Below, piece by piece: positions 8,958-17,094 of a DNA stretch of 64,000 nucleotides. Within the stretch, counting starts at the first letter, position 1. Every line of letters starts with the position of its first letter. Location: the NCBI GenBank assembly GCA_002862095.1, contig PHSQ01000002.1, positions 310,001 through 374,000 of the forward strand, written 5' to 3'. The notes beneath the pieces were generated by a model, which was given only the letters and a program-made list of their open reading frames with translations, did not search any database and was not told where the DNA came from. The DNA is from Methylocystis sp. KS32 (GTDB lineage: Bacteria > Pseudomonadota > Alphaproteobacteria > Rhizobiales > Beijerinckiaceae). The translations under genes were made by a program, and so were the position numbers.

Positions 8958-9556
8958 CGCGCCTCGACAAGCCGCGCCGCATAGCGGGCCATCAGATCGA
9001 CCTCGAGATTGAACCAGTCGCCCGGCTTGGTGGCCCCGATCGTCGTCACGGCCAGCGTGTGCGGAATGACGAGCACCGAGAATTGATCGCCGTCGACTTC
9101 GTTCACCGTTAGGGAAACGCCATCGAGGGTCACCGAGCCCTTTGGCGCGATGAAGCGGGCGAGGTCATGCGGCGCCTCGATCGTGAAGCGCGCCATGCCG
9201 TCGAAATCATCTCGCGTGAGAATTTTGGCGACGCCGTCGACGTGGCCGGCGACGATATGCCCGCCAAGCTCGTCGCCGACCTTCAACGCGCGCTCGAGAT
9301 TCACCTTCGATCCCACGGACCATTGCCCGACGGTGGTTCGGGCCAGCGTCTCGGCCGCCGCGTCGATGTCGAAGACCGTGCGGCCCTTGTCTTGCGCGAC
9401 CGCGACCACGGTCAGGCAGGGGCCGGAACAGGCGATGGAAGCGCCAAGCGCGATGCTCTCCGCCGGATAGGCGCAAACAATGCGCAAGCGCCGCAGCGCG
9501 CCGCGCTCTTCGGCGGAGACAACTTCGCCCATGTCGGTGACGATGCCCGTGAACAT
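8954..9556 (-). CDS. ribE: Riboflavin synthase, alpha subunit
   Basis: The enzyme dismutates two 6,7-dimethyl-8-ribityllumazine molecules to riboflavin and the pyrimidinedione precursor. The 200-aa product starts with the canonical MFTGIVTDMGEV and contains two lumazine-binding repeats: one with ACSGPCLTVV near residue 42, the other with VTLDGVSLTVNEV near 140. The motif GGHIVAGHVDGVA joins them. It begins one base after the ribD stop, forming an nrdR-ribD-ribE unit common in alphaproteobacteria. No FMN riboswitch was recognised ahead of this unit. Confidence 0.95.
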   Translation of the reverse strand: MFTGIVTDMGEVVSAEERGALRRLRIVCAYPAESIALGASIACSGPCLTVVAVAQDKGRTVFDIDAAAETLARTTVGQWSVGSKVNLERALKVGDELGGHIVAGHVDGVAKILTRDDFDGMARFTIEAPHDLARFIAPKGSVTLDGVSLTVNEVDGDQFSVLVIPHTLAVTTIGATKPGDWFNLEVDLMARYAARLVEAR

Positions 9557-9557
9557 C

Positions 9558-10670
9558 TCAGGCGATCCTTTCCCGCCGCGTCATCTGGTCGGGGCCAAAT
9601 TGAATGGTTTCGACCAGGCGGTAAAGATGCTCGTCCTCCAACACCGCCCCCGCCGCCGGCCTCAGGGCGAGGCGCCCCTCCCCCGCGAAAGGCTTGCCGC
9701 CAGTGTGCAGCGCTACTTCGTCGGCAAAGCCGCCGGTAATGAGACTTTCGGCCACGCGCGGCCCGCCTTCGGAGAAGACTCTGGTGACGCCTCTGCGCGC
9801 GAGAACCGCGAGCGCGTCCTCGAGATCCACCCGGCCGAGCAGATCGGTCGCGACCGGCGCGACTTCGGCGCCCGTCGTTTTCTCGAAACTCTCGATGGCC
9901 CGTGGATCGACTCCCTGCCCCACGATCACAAGCGTCGGAATTTGCCTCGCCGTAGCGGCGAGGCGCGAGCGGGCGGACAGCGAAAGGCGCGTGTCGAGAA
10001 CCACCCGCAGTCGCTGTTCGGCTTCCATGCCAGGCAGGCGAATGGTCATGAGCGGGTCGTCCTCCCGGGCGGTTCCCGCGCCAACCATCACGACGTCGTG
10101 CAGGGCGCGCTGCATGTGGGTGTGGGCGTCCGCGAGCGGCCCCGTAATATGAAGGCGCGGATCGTGCAGCGCCCCGGCGGCGTAACCGTCGGACGTTCGC
10201 GCGAGTTTGAGCGTGACCATCGGCCGCTTACGCGTCACTCGGAGAATATGTCCCAGATGGTCGCGTCTCGCCCGCCGCTCCAGAACATGAGGCGTCACCG
10301 CGATTCCGGCTTCCCGCAAGAGGGCGTGGCCGCGCCCCGCGACGCGTGGATCGGGGTCGTCGAGAGCCGTGACCACGCGCGCCACGCCGGCGGCGACGAT
10401 CGCATTCGCGCAAGGTGGCGTTTCGCCGTGGTGAGAACAGGGCTCCAGCGTCACATAAAGGGTCGAGCCGCGCGCCGCTTCGCCGGCCTGCGCGAGCGCC
10501 ATGGTCTCGGCATGAGGCCGCCCGCCGATTCCCGTATAGCCCCGCCCGACCACGACGCCTTCACGAACCACGAGAGCGCCGACCGCTGGATTGGGCGCGG
10601 CGCGACCCATGTTGCGCCTTCCAAGCGCCAGGGCCGCGGCCATATAAAGCGCGTCCGTGTCTGTGGTCAT
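9558..10670 (-). CDS. ribD: Bifunctional riboflavin biosynthesis protein RibD (deaminase/reductase)
   Basis: RibD deaminates 2,5-diamino-6-ribosylamino-pyrimidinone phosphate and then reduces the ribosyl side chain with NADPH. The 370-aa product has the zinc cytidine-deaminase-like domain first (His-Ala-Glu in [13 protein letters not shown]; zinc Cys pair in [18 protein letters not shown]). The reductase domain begins near residue 150 ([28 protein letters not shown]). The ATG overlaps the nrdR stop by ATGA, and ribE follows one base later, so the three genes are probably translated together. Confidence 0.95.
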   Translation of the reverse strand: MTTDTDALYMAAALALGRRNMGRAAPNPAVGALVVREGVVVGRGYTGIGGRPHAETMALAQAGEAARGSTLYVTLEPCSHHGETPPCANAIVAAGVARVVTALDDPDPRVAGRGHALLREAGIAVTPHVLERRARRDHLGHILRVTRKRPMVTLKLARTSDGYAAGALHDPRLHITGPLADAHTHMQRALHDVVMVGAGTAREDDPLMTIRLPGMEAEQRLRVVLDTRLSLSARSRLAATARQIPTLVIVGQGVDPRAIESFEKTTGAEVAPVATDLLGRVDLEDALAVLARRGVTRVFSEGGPRVAESLITGGFADEVALHTGGKPFAGEGRLALRPAAGAVLEDEHLYRLVETIQFGPDQMTRRERIA

Positions 10671-11200
10671 GCCCGTTCCGGCGCCTTCCCGGTCCGCGCT
10701 GGTTCCGGCGACGCGTCTTGCGCCGACTCCCTTTCGGGAGCCTCGGTTTCGGCGCTCACCAGTTCGTCGATCAAGGTGTTGAAGTCCTTCGCCTCGCGGA
10801 AGTCGCGATACACGGAAGCAAAACGGACATAGGCCACGGGATCGAGCGAGCGCAAGCCCTCGATGACGAGTTCGCCAATCTGGCTGCTGTGAACGTCGGG
10901 ATCGCCGAAGCTCTCTAGCTGGCGCACCACGCCATTGACCATCTGCTCGACGCGCTCGGGATCTACCGGCCGTTTGCGCAAGGCGACTTCCAGCGAGCGC
11001 ATCAATTTATCTCGGTCGAATGGCGCGCGTCGGCCGGATTTCTTGATGACGATCAATTCGCGGAGTTGCACGCGCTCAAAGGTCGTAAACCTGCCGCCAC
11101 ACACGGGGCAGACGCGCCGGCGCCGGATGCAGGAATTGTCCTCGGCGGGACGCGAGTCCTTCACCTGCGTATCGGCGGAACCGCAATAGGGACAGCGCAT
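10667..11200 (-). CDS. nrdR: Transcriptional repressor NrdR
   Basis: NrdR is the nucleotide-sensing repressor of ribonucleotide reductase genes. The 177-aa product has an N-terminal zinc ribbon (MRCPYCGS and [10 protein letters not shown], four Cys) and an ATP-cone domain ([17 protein letters not shown] onward). The core is complete by about residue 150; the Ala/Glu/Pro-rich tail after LIDELVSAE is an extension of roughly 25 residues seen in many alphaproteobacterial copies. It sits between glyA and ribD on the minus strand, the usual Hyphomicrobiales context glyA-nrdR-ribD. Confidence 0.95.
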   Translation of the reverse strand: MRCPYCGSADTQVKDSRPAEDNSCIRRRRVCPVCGGRFTTFERVQLRELIVIKKSGRRAPFDRDKLMRSLEVALRKRPVDPERVEQMVNGVVRQLESFGDPDVHSSQIGELVIEGLRSLDPVAYVRFASVYRDFREAKDFNTLIDELVSAETEAPERESAQDASPEPARTGKAPERA

Positions 11201-11221
11201 TTCCGGGGCCTTTATTGAATA

Positions 11222-11251
11222 CGCCCCCTCTCCCGACAGGGAAAGGGGGCG
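11222..11251 (-). terminator. C/G-rich hairpin between glyA and nrdR
   Basis: The 30-base sequence pairs CGCCCCCT-TCCC with GGGA-AGGGGGCG around a GACA loop. It lies 23 bases after the glyA stop on the minus strand and has no U-tract. A close relative lies after the rubrerythrin gene at 20212-20242, so this is a small dispersed palindrome that may act as an mRNA 3'-end stabiliser or weak terminator. Confidence 0.45.
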
Positions 11252-11274
11252 CTCAAAAGATGCTAGACCCTATC

Positions 11275-12549
11275 TTAGTAGATCGGGAACTTCGCCGTGA
11301 GCGCGTGAACTTTTTCCTTCACCGCCGCCTCATTGGCCGCATTGCCCTCTTCGCCCTTGGCGGAAAGGCCGTCCAGCACTTCGACGATCATGCCGCCGAC
11401 CTGCTTGAACTCCTCCGTCTTGAAGCCGCGCGAAGTCGCGGCTGGCGAACCGAGACGAATGCCGGAAGTAACGAAGGGCTTCTCGGGGTCGAAGGGAATG
11501 CCGTTCTTGTTGCAGGTGATGTGGGCGCGACCGAGCGCGGCTTCAGCCGCCTTACCGGTGATTTTCTTGGGGCGCAGGTCGACCAGCATCAAGTGATTTT
11601 CGGTGCCGCCCGAAACGATGGCGAGGCCGGCGTCGACCAGTGTCTTCGCGAGCGTTTGGGCGTTGTCCTTGACCTGCTGCTGATAGGCCTTGAACTCCGG
11701 CCTCAAAGCCTCGCCGAAAGCGACCGCCTTGCCGGCGATGACATGCATGAGCGGACCACCCTGCAGGCCGGGGAACACCGCCGAATTGATCTTCTTGGCG
11801 ATGTCTTCGTCATTGGTCAGCACCATGCCGCCGCGCGGGCCGCGCAGAGTCTTGTGGGTGGTTGTAGTGACGACATGGGCGTGCGGGAACGGCGACGGAT
11901 GCAGTCCGGCGGCGACCAGACCGGCGAAATGCGCCATGTCGACCATGAAATAAGCGCCAACTTCGTCGCAGATCTTGCGGAAGGCCGCGAAGTCCCAAAT
12001 ACGCGAATAGCCCGAGCCGCCGGCGATGATGATCTTGGGCTTGTGCTCTTTGGCGAGCTTCTCGACTTGCTCCATGTCGATGCGCTGGTCGTCCTTGCGG
12101 ACGGTATAGGGGATCGGCTTGAACCATTTGCCCGAGAGATTCACGGGCGAGCCGTGGGTCAGATGGCCGCCGGCGGCGAGGTCGAGACCCATGAAGGTGT
12201 CGCCGGGCGTCGCCAGCGCCAGGAACACGGCCTGGTTCGCCTGCGAGCCGGAATTCGGCTGCACATTGGCGAAGCCGCAGTTGAAGAGCTTCTTGGCGCG
12301 GTCGATCGCGAGATTTTCAGCGATGTCGACATATTGGCAGCCGCCGTAATAGCGCTTGCCCGGATAGCCTTCGGCGTATTTGTTGGTGAGGACCGAGCCC
12401 TGCGCCTCCATCACCGCGCGCGAAACGATGTTTTCGGAGGCGATCAGCTCGATCTCGTGGCGCTGGCGGCCGAGTTCGAGTTCGACAGCCTTGAAAAGCT
12501 CTGGATCGGATTGCGCGAGCGGGGTGGAGAAGAAACCGGACTGGCTCAT
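11275..12549 (-). CDS. glyA: Serine hydroxymethyltransferase
   Basis: SHMT is a PLP enzyme interconverting serine plus tetrahydrofolate with glycine plus 5,10-methylene-THF, the main one-carbon entry point. The 424-aa product is full length. PLP binding Lys is in [16 protein letters not shown] near residue 240. [14 protein letters not shown] near residue 33, [15 protein letters not shown], and [18 protein letters not shown] near 97 are family hallmarks. The ATG has a strong ribosome site (AGAGGAAAATA). It is followed by nrdR, ribD and ribE on the same strand after a 30-base hairpin. Confidence 0.97.
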   Translation of the reverse strand: MSQSGFFSTPLAQSDPELFKAVELELGRQRHEIELIASENIVSRAVMEAQGSVLTNKYAEGYPGKRYYGGCQYVDIAENLAIDRAKKLFNCGFANVQPNSGSQANQAVFLALATPGDTFMGLDLAAGGHLTHGSPVNLSGKWFKPIPYTVRKDDQRIDMEQVEKLAKEHKPKIIIAGGSGYSRIWDFAAFRKICDEVGAYFMVDMAHFAGLVAAGLHPSPFPHAHVVTTTTHKTLRGPRGGMVLTNDEDIAKKINSAVFPGLQGGPLMHVIAGKAVAFGEALRPEFKAYQQQVKDNAQTLAKTLVDAGLAIVSGGTENHLMLVDLRPKKITGKAAEAALGRAHITCNKNGIPFDPEKPFVTSGIRLGSPAATSRGFKTEEFKQVGGMIVEVLDGLSAKGEEGNAANEAAVKEKVHALTAKFPIY

Positions 12550-12888
12550 TATTTTCCTCTATGCCAAATGGCGCGAAACCTGTGCTCCGCCGGCTGTTCT
12601 GGCGCGTTTTGGCGCAGCCGGTCTTGTGACGCGCATGAGTGATGCCATGCGCTTACCACGCTTGCGAGGCAACGAAAAGAGCGCCATTTGACCCATCGTG
12701 CACGCCACGAGGCGGGCGAATGGTTTTTTTGATCGGGAAGCGCTGCTGCGGCGTCCCGAAAAGCGCTCGGCGGCGCTATTTCTGCCCAAACTAAAGCCGT
12801 TCACCCGCCGTTAAGTCGTAAACCGGTTAAACATTATCGGCTTCGCAAGAAAAGCGCGACGCGCTTCCCGCGTGGCTCGGAGGACACT
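12550..12888. other. Divergent intergenic region between glyA and the Spy-like gene
   Basis: These 339 bases hold the glyA ribosome site (AGAGGAAAATA, minus strand) and the ribosome site CGGAGGAC of the gene at 12889. Both promoters must lie here. I see no convincing -35/-10 pair, no RNA gene and no conserved riboswitch that I can recognise. Confidence 0.4.
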
Positions 12889-13329
12889 ATGCGGAAATTG
12901 AAATTGGTATTTTTTGCTGTCGCGTTGGCGGCCCTAACGCCGCGTCTCGCTTTGGCGCTGGAAACCGAGCCTCACCCGACGCGCTCGGTCGAACATTTTT
13001 GTTCCGAGGAGACGGGCAAGATCGAGCGCGAAGGCAAAATGTCAGAGGCGCTCGCCAAGCATTTGAAGCTCAACGATGCCCAAAAGGCGTTGCTAAAGGA
13101 TTTCGAGGATGCCAGAGCCCACGCTTTCGACGCCGCCAAGAAGCGCATTTGCGGCGAGAAACCGGATCTTTCGAGCTTCGAGGCGCGGCTGAATTATCAT
13201 CAGCGTTTCCTCGAGGACAGGCTCGAAATGGTCAAGACGGAAAACCCAAAGCTCATCGCCTTCTACAACTCGCTCGACGCCGTGCAGAAAGCGCAATTCG
13301 ACAAATTGCGCGAGCGTCATCGGCGCTAG
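12889..13329 (+). CDS. Periplasmic LTXXQ/Spy-CpxP-like protein
   Basis: The 146-aa product has a cleavable signal peptide (RKLKLVFFAVALAALTPRLALA) and a helical, charged mature part with two LTXXQ-like segments: LKLNDAQKALLKDFEDA near residue 60 and LDAVQKAQFDKLRER near the end. These are the marks of the Spy/CpxP family of periplasmic chaperones and stress adaptors; divergence from E. coli Spy is large, so this is a family-level call. The ribosome site CGGAGGAC supports the ATG. The stop TAG is the first three bases of a dispersed repeat (13327-13440), which suggests that the repeat replaced the original 3' end. Confidence 0.7.
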   Translation: MRKLKLVFFAVALAALTPRLALALETEPHPTRSVEHFCSEETGKIEREGKMSEALAKHLKLNDAQKALLKDFEDARAHAFDAAKKRICGEKPDLSSFEARLNYHQRFLEDRLEMVKTENPKLIAFYNSLDAVQKAQFDKLRERHRR

Positions 13330-13440
13330 AGCAAAATCCGAAAAAGTTGTTAGACTTTTTCGATTAGATTTTGCTCTAGCTTTTTGAATCTGGAGCGATT
13401 TCTTAATCTACCAGACGATTCCGTCTGATCGGAAAGCGCT
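13327..13440 (+). repeat. Repeat family A, copy 1 (palindromic interspersed element)
   Basis: The element begins TAGAGCAAAATCC and ends GGAAAGCGCT. It has a first hairpin (GAGCAAAATC...GATTTTGCTC with inner CGAAAAAGT/ACTTTTTCG) and a second around CAGACG/CGTCTG. Related copies lie at 50177-50291 and, inverted, at 56612-56728. The first TAG is the stop codon of the preceding gene. It could terminate transcription of that gene. Confidence 0.85.
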
Positions 13441-13499
13441 CTTCTAGCGCCGCTGGCGTCTCAACCCATGTCCCACGATCGGCTTCAAAGGAGTTCTGG

Positions 13500-13847
13500 A
13501 TGAAATTTCCCTGCATATTCGCGGCGCTTGCCCTGGCGGCGGCGACCGCCACGCCGGTCGCGGCAAGCCCGCTCGGGCTGGCCGGCGCGCCTGTCGCCTC
13601 GTCGAGCCAGATGGAGAACGTCGAATATCGCGGCGGGCGCTATTATGGCGACGACGACGGCGGGGGGGCGGCCGGGGTTATCGGCGGGATCGTCGGCGCC
13701 ACGATGAACCAGCCCTGCTACTTCAACGACTGCGGCTATGGCTATGGTTATGGCGGCTATTACGGCGGCGGCCGCTCCTATGGCTATGGCGGGAGGGGCG
13801 ATTACGGGCGGGGCGGCTACGACGGTGGTTTCCGCGACAGGCGATAG
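13500..13847 (+). CDS. Secreted Gly/Tyr-rich low-complexity protein
   Basis: The ATG has a good ribosome site (AAAGGAGTT). The 115-aa product has a signal peptide (CIFAALALAAATATPVAASP), a short Asp/Gly stretch, a small hydrophobic GGAAGVIGGIVGATM segment, and a C-terminal Gly/Tyr/Arg-rich region of short GYGYGG-like repeats. Two cysteines lie in QPCYFNDCG. I do not recognise a defined family; similar glycine-rich periplasmic or surface proteins of unknown role are common in Hyphomicrobiales. Amino-acid composition makes homology searches unreliable. Confidence 0.6.
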   Translation: MKFPCIFAALALAAATATPVAASPLGLAGAPVASSSQMENVEYRGGRYYGDDDGGGAAGVIGGIVGATMNQPCYFNDCGYGYGYGGYYGGGRSYGYGGRGDYGRGGYDGGFRDRR

Positions 13848-13899
13848 AACGCTCGCGGCGACGCGGGGCGATCGATCCTTTCAGGCGGACCGGTCGAAA

Positions 13900-13945
13900 G
13901 CCCCGCGAGCGCCTCGCGGATATTATCTCCCAAAACGCCCATATG
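13900..13945 (-). pseudogene. Copied C-terminal tail of a DUF3501 gene (remnant)
   Basis: Read on the minus strand the segment encodes HMGVLGDNIREALAG, matching HMAVLGENAREALAG at the end of the DUF3501 gene (18170-18760). The nucleotide match extends over about 45 bases on the plus strand (CCCCGCGAGCGCCTCGCGG then ATT-TCTCCCAAAACG-CCATATG). No upstream coding part is present, so this is a short remnant, not a gene. Confidence 0.6.
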
Positions 13946-13982
13946 ATGTGGGGTTACGGTGGCAGGATTACGGTTAAAGTCC

Positions 13983-14026
13983 ACTCTATTGACGCGCGGG
14001 TGAGGCTTTCAATTAAGTAGACTGTC
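13983..14026 (+). repeat. Direct repeat, left copy, flanking the DUF4239 gene
   Basis: ACTCTATTGAC, then TTTCAATTAAG and AGACT, match the copy at 15031-15075 in the same order and spacing with a few changes. A shared GGGTTACGGT also precedes each copy. The pair brackets the DUF4239 gene and could be the footprint of its insertion or of a deletion. Confidence 0.6.
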
Positions 14027-14027
14027 G

Positions 14028-14049
14028 CCGCAACCACCGCTGGTTGCGG
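14028..14049 (-). terminator. Hairpin after the DUF4239 gene
   Basis: CCGCAACCA and TGGTTGCGG form a perfect 9-bp stem with a CCGC loop, 11 bases past the DUF4239 stop on the minus strand. There is no U-tract, so termination is only probable. Confidence 0.5.
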
Positions 14050-14059
14050 GATCTTTCCA

Positions 14060-14830
14060 TCAGGGCGAAGCGGGGGGACCCATCTCTTCGAGCGCCGCCC
14101 GCAGTGGCGCGTTTGAAAGCGCCATTAACCCGTGGTTGGGGTGAGCGAGCTCGAGAATCAAAAAAATCGCGCTCGCAACCGAAAGCGATCCAGCCAGGAA
14201 TCCGCCAACGACCGTCGCGTTGAGTTGCACGAAAAGCCCAAACCCGAAAAACAGCACCGCCAGCCAGAACACGAGCGCCGCTAGGAAAGGCCAGGCGATC
14301 GAACTCCCGTCTTGGCCGTCCATCACGGCGCGGGCGTGTCGGATCGAGGCGCCAATCGAAAAGGCTTGGCTCTGCACGAAATGCTGCTCGTCCGTTTGCG
14401 GCTTCAGTTTGCCAATGCTGGCAAAGAACGCCTTCATCTCGGAAGGCGAGCCACGTCTCGGTAAGGCTGTCTTGCTTTCCATCCGCGCCGCCAGCGCCGA
14501 CGTCATCGCGGCGAGATTACCGCGCGCTTCGCTCGCCTCCGGCCCGTAATAGGCAAGCAGCCGGTCGAGCTCGACGATATCGGCGGCGATCGCCTCGAGC
14601 TCGCTTCCTTGCGCCGAGTAAGTGTTCTGCGCCGTCGCAGTGAGCAGCCCGAGCACCATCGCCGAAAGAGTGGCGATGAGCCCCATCACGAGCTCGATGG
14701 TGTCGGATGTGTCCGGGTTCAAATGATGGTTGGGCAAGCGCCTATGCAACAGCCCGCCGGCCAGCGCCGCCGCGAAAGTGAAAGCGAACACAAGTCCGGC
14801 GGATACAAAAGGGCTAAGCGGTTGCAGCAT
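14060..14830 (-). CDS. DUF4239 (bestrophin-like) membrane protein
   Basis: The 256-aa product has an N-terminal membrane helix (FVSAGLVFAFTFAAALAGG), a second one with a TIELVMGLIATLSAMVLGLL core near residue 50, a soluble middle part, and two C-terminal helices (FLAALVFWLAVLFFGFGLF, AGSLSVASAIFLILEL). This layout matches DUF4239/bestrophin-like proteins, putative channels with no proven role in bacteria. The ATG at 14830 is preferred because a ribosome site lies upstream and the residues ahead of it look non-coding. The gene stands alone between two direct repeats and next to an enolase fragment, suggesting recent arrival. Confidence 0.72.
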   Translation of the reverse strand: MLQPLSPFVSAGLVFAFTFAAALAGGLLHRRLPNHHLNPDTSDTIELVMGLIATLSAMVLGLLTATAQNTYSAQGSELEAIAADIVELDRLLAYYGPEASEARGNLAAMTSALAARMESKTALPRRGSPSEMKAFFASIGKLKPQTDEQHFVQSQAFSIGASIRHARAVMDGQDGSSIAWPFLAALVFWLAVLFFGFGLFVQLNATVVGGFLAGSLSVASAIFLILELAHPNHGLMALSNAPLRAALEEMGPPASP

Positions 14831-15030
14831 TCCCAAATCCTGACGAGCCAAAATCGCGAAAGGCCGGCCGATCCCGGCCATCCGGGTCCTCCTTAGCCCG
14901 AAAGCGCGGCAAGAGCAAAGGGTGTGCCGCAAACCCAAGATCCGCGATGAGTTTTGGATGCGATAGGAACGCCCTCGGCTGAAGTGAATTTTCAGCCCGG
15001 CTTTTGCGGTTTGGGTTACGGTGACGCTTC

Positions 15031-15075
15031 ACTCTATTGACCCGTCGGCAAGACCTTCAATTAAGGAGACTTTCA
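15031..15075 (+). repeat. Direct repeat, right copy, flanking the DUF4239 gene
   Basis: Second copy of the repeat at 13983-14026 (ACTCTATTGACCC, then CTTCAATTAAGGAGACT). It ends 19 bases before the stop codon of the enolase fragment, so the truncation point of that gene is almost at the repeat. Confidence 0.6.
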
Positions 15076-15093
15076 CCATAATCCGCCGGACCC

Positions 15094-15255
15094 CTAACCC
15101 CTGAGTTCGACTGCTTCGTGCTCGCTGGTCGACGCGCCCGACGGCGCCGACAATGACGCTGTCGCGCCGTCGTCCAGCGCCATATGCAACCTCACCATCG
15201 GGTTGCCGCGTGAATCGAGTATTTCGAGCGTGCGCAAGGAAGCTATTTTCGCCAT
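15094..15255 (-). pseudogene. Enolase, N-terminal fragment (truncated)
   Basis: A 53-codon frame begins with ATG at 15255 behind the ribosome-site-like TTAGGAC and ends in TAG. LRTLEILDSRGNPMVRLHMA and LSAPSGASTSEHEAVELRG match the enolase N-terminus (EILDSRGNPTVEV...[21 protein letters not shown]). Enolase is about 425 residues, so 370 residues including the active site are missing. A stop replaces the expected Asp after ELRG, and repeat sequence begins within 20 bases. A functional eno is presumably elsewhere. It follows the stress-protein gene on the same strand. Confidence 0.8.
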
Positions 15256-15410
15256 GTCCTAATTCCTATTCGAGGGTCGCCGCTCGTTTCCGACACGACT
15301 CCCTGACGCCGAAATCAGTGCGACTGAGGAGGCTCGACGCCGATGGAGCCGAGCAATCGTTGCCAGCCGCGGTAAGGGCGAACTGGCGCGGATTGCTGTT
15401 TGTAAGGCGT

Positions 15411-15830
15411 TCACTTCGCCACCAAAACCGGACATTGAGCGAGTTGCACGAGCCGATCCGCCCGGCTCCCAATCAACCGTTCATAAAACTCCGTATGACC
15501 CCTGGCTCCGATGACGAGCAAATCCGCTTTGAGTTCAGAGGCAAGTTCGATGACGTCCCCCACCGGGTGGCCGGCCAAAACATGGGTATGAAGACTCACG
15601 CCGCTATCGTCCGCCAATTTGCGTGCGCGCTGGAGAACGACCTCATATCGACGGGCCGCGGCTTTTGTCATTTCGCGAACGTCTTCGATGAAATCCGCCT
15701 GATAGGGGAGCTCCTCCACACAAACGATGTGGAGTTCCGAATTATTTTTCTTGGCGAGGCCAAGAGCCAAGGTTAACGCGTGGAATGCGTGCTCCGAGCC
15801 ATCGCTGGCGTGCAGGATTTTGGCAAACAT
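15411..15830 (-). CDS. Universal stress protein (UspA family)
   Basis: The 139-aa product is a single Usp domain. It opens with MFAKILHASDGSEHAFHAL, which includes the conserved Asp, and carries the ATP-binding motif G-2x-G-9x-G-S in GARGHTEFYERLIGS near residue 110. Such proteins bind ATP and act in stress survival, often beside ion transporters. It lies 15 bp after the cation/proton antiporter, so it is probably co-transcribed with it and may sense or regulate its activity (inference). Its ATG has a GAGAGGGT-type ribosome site. Confidence 0.88.
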   Translation of the reverse strand: MFAKILHASDGSEHAFHALTLALGLAKKNNSELHIVCVEELPYQADFIEDVREMTKAAARRYEVVLQRARKLADDSGVSLHTHVLAGHPVGDVIELASELKADLLVIGARGHTEFYERLIGSRADRLVQLAQCPVLVAK

Positions 15831-15845
15831 CGAACCCTCTCGTTC

Positions 15846-17069
15846 CTATGCGGTTTCTTTCACGGCCTGCGAAGGCGTCGCCGCCGGGGCGTGTTCGGCC
15901 GGCAGGCCTTCCCGTTGCGCGTCTGGTAGAAGGTGGCGAGGCAAAAAGAACGTGTTGGCGATCATCGTCGGTATGATTGCCGTCCCGATGATCGCTGCGA
16001 CCAACGTCGAATATTGGCTTTTATCGATTATCCCGTGCGACAGACCAAACAGCGACGCAATCGTCCCAAAAGTGAGCCCGGACGACATTATCAACGTGGT
16101 GTACATGGATTCTTTTTGCGAAGAACCGTAATATTTCGCGACCGGATAAACGCTGACGATCTTCGTCGATATCTCGACGACGAGAAAAATAATGACGCCC
16201 AATGGCGCCGCGATGACGGCGGGGAGCGACACCAGATAGCCCGCGCGCGTGAAATAAAAAGGCGTCAGGAATCCGATGGTGACGGTCCGCAAACGCCTGA
16301 CCAACACATGATCCCTGCCGACGCTTCCCGCGAGCGCCATGCCGATAAGATAGGCGGGAAGCACCGCCTCGCTATCGGCCCAAGTCGCAAGGGCGCCCAT
16401 TCCCAGCAAACAGACAAGCAAAAATTTTGCTTCCGGTTCGGATGGGCGGCCGCCGACGCGAGCAAACAGGCGCGGCGTGATCTTGGGAAGAACCACGAAG
16501 GCCGCCAATGCGGCGGCGGCGAACAGCGCGGTCTTTATCGTGAAAGGCGCGAAAACGAGGCCAAGCGTCACCACGGTGCCAAGATCGGTGACGAAACAGG
16601 CGGCAAGGATCGTCTTGCCATATTCGGTCCGATTGAAGCCGAACTCCATCATGACGGTGTAAACAACCGCCACCGAAGTCGCCGCCAGCGCTATGCCGGC
16701 GAGAACGCTCGGCATCAGCTCCCAGCCGAGCAAATAATGGCCCGCCACCGTGCAGCCGATGGACGGAAGCAGGAAGCTCGCGGCGCCGATCGCCACGGCT
16801 TCCTTCCACTTGAGCTTGAAGACATCCGGATCGAGTTCGGCGCCGGCGAGAAATGTCAGAAGAATGGCGCCTACGCCTGCGAGAACCTTCACCCACGGTT
16901 CATTGACGCCCATGATCTCGGCGCCGACCGTGGCGCTAAAAATCAGCTGAGCCAGTGTTCCGACGACGATCTCCGCCAATGCGGTAGAGATGCGAAACCT
17001 TATGGCGATCAAGCTTGCTACGAGTGCAAGCGTGAACCATAACGCCATGAGCGCCCATATGCCAGTCAT
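15846..17069 (-). CDS. Cation:proton antiporter (CPA2/KefB-like membrane domain)
   Basis: The 407-aa product has about 11-12 hydrophobic segments and no C-terminal RCK/TrkA nucleotide-binding domain, so it is a bare exchanger domain. Family marks include LAGVGAILLTFLAGAELDPD near residue 65 and FVTDLGTVVTLGL near residue 165, where a buried Asp is expected for ion exchange in CPA2 proteins. Ion specificity (Na+ or K+) cannot be read from the sequence. It heads an operon with a universal stress protein and the enolase remnant. Confidence 0.85.
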   Translation of the reverse strand: MTGIWALMALWFTLALVASLIAIRFRISTALAEIVVGTLAQLIFSATVGAEIMGVNEPWVKVLAGVGAILLTFLAGAELDPDVFKLKWKEAVAIGAASFLLPSIGCTVAGHYLLGWELMPSVLAGIALAATSVAVVYTVMMEFGFNRTEYGKTILAACFVTDLGTVVTLGLVFAPFTIKTALFAAAALAAFVVLPKITPRLFARVGGRPSEPEAKFLLVCLLGMGALATWADSEAVLPAYLIGMALAGSVGRDHVLVRRLRTVTIGFLTPFYFTRAGYLVSLPAVIAAPLGVIIFLVVEISTKIVSVYPVAKYYGSSQKESMYTTLIMSSGLTFGTIASLFGLSHGIIDKSQYSTLVAAIIGTAIIPTMIANTFFLPRHLLPDAQREGLPAEHAPAATPSQAVKETA

Positions 17070-17094
17070 GCATTCTTTCCTTTACGCAGTGGAG

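Noticed and set aside
12550-12888. Possible riboswitch upstream of glyA
   Set aside because: No glycine, folate or SAM riboswitch core was recognisable by eye; a covariance-model search would be needed.
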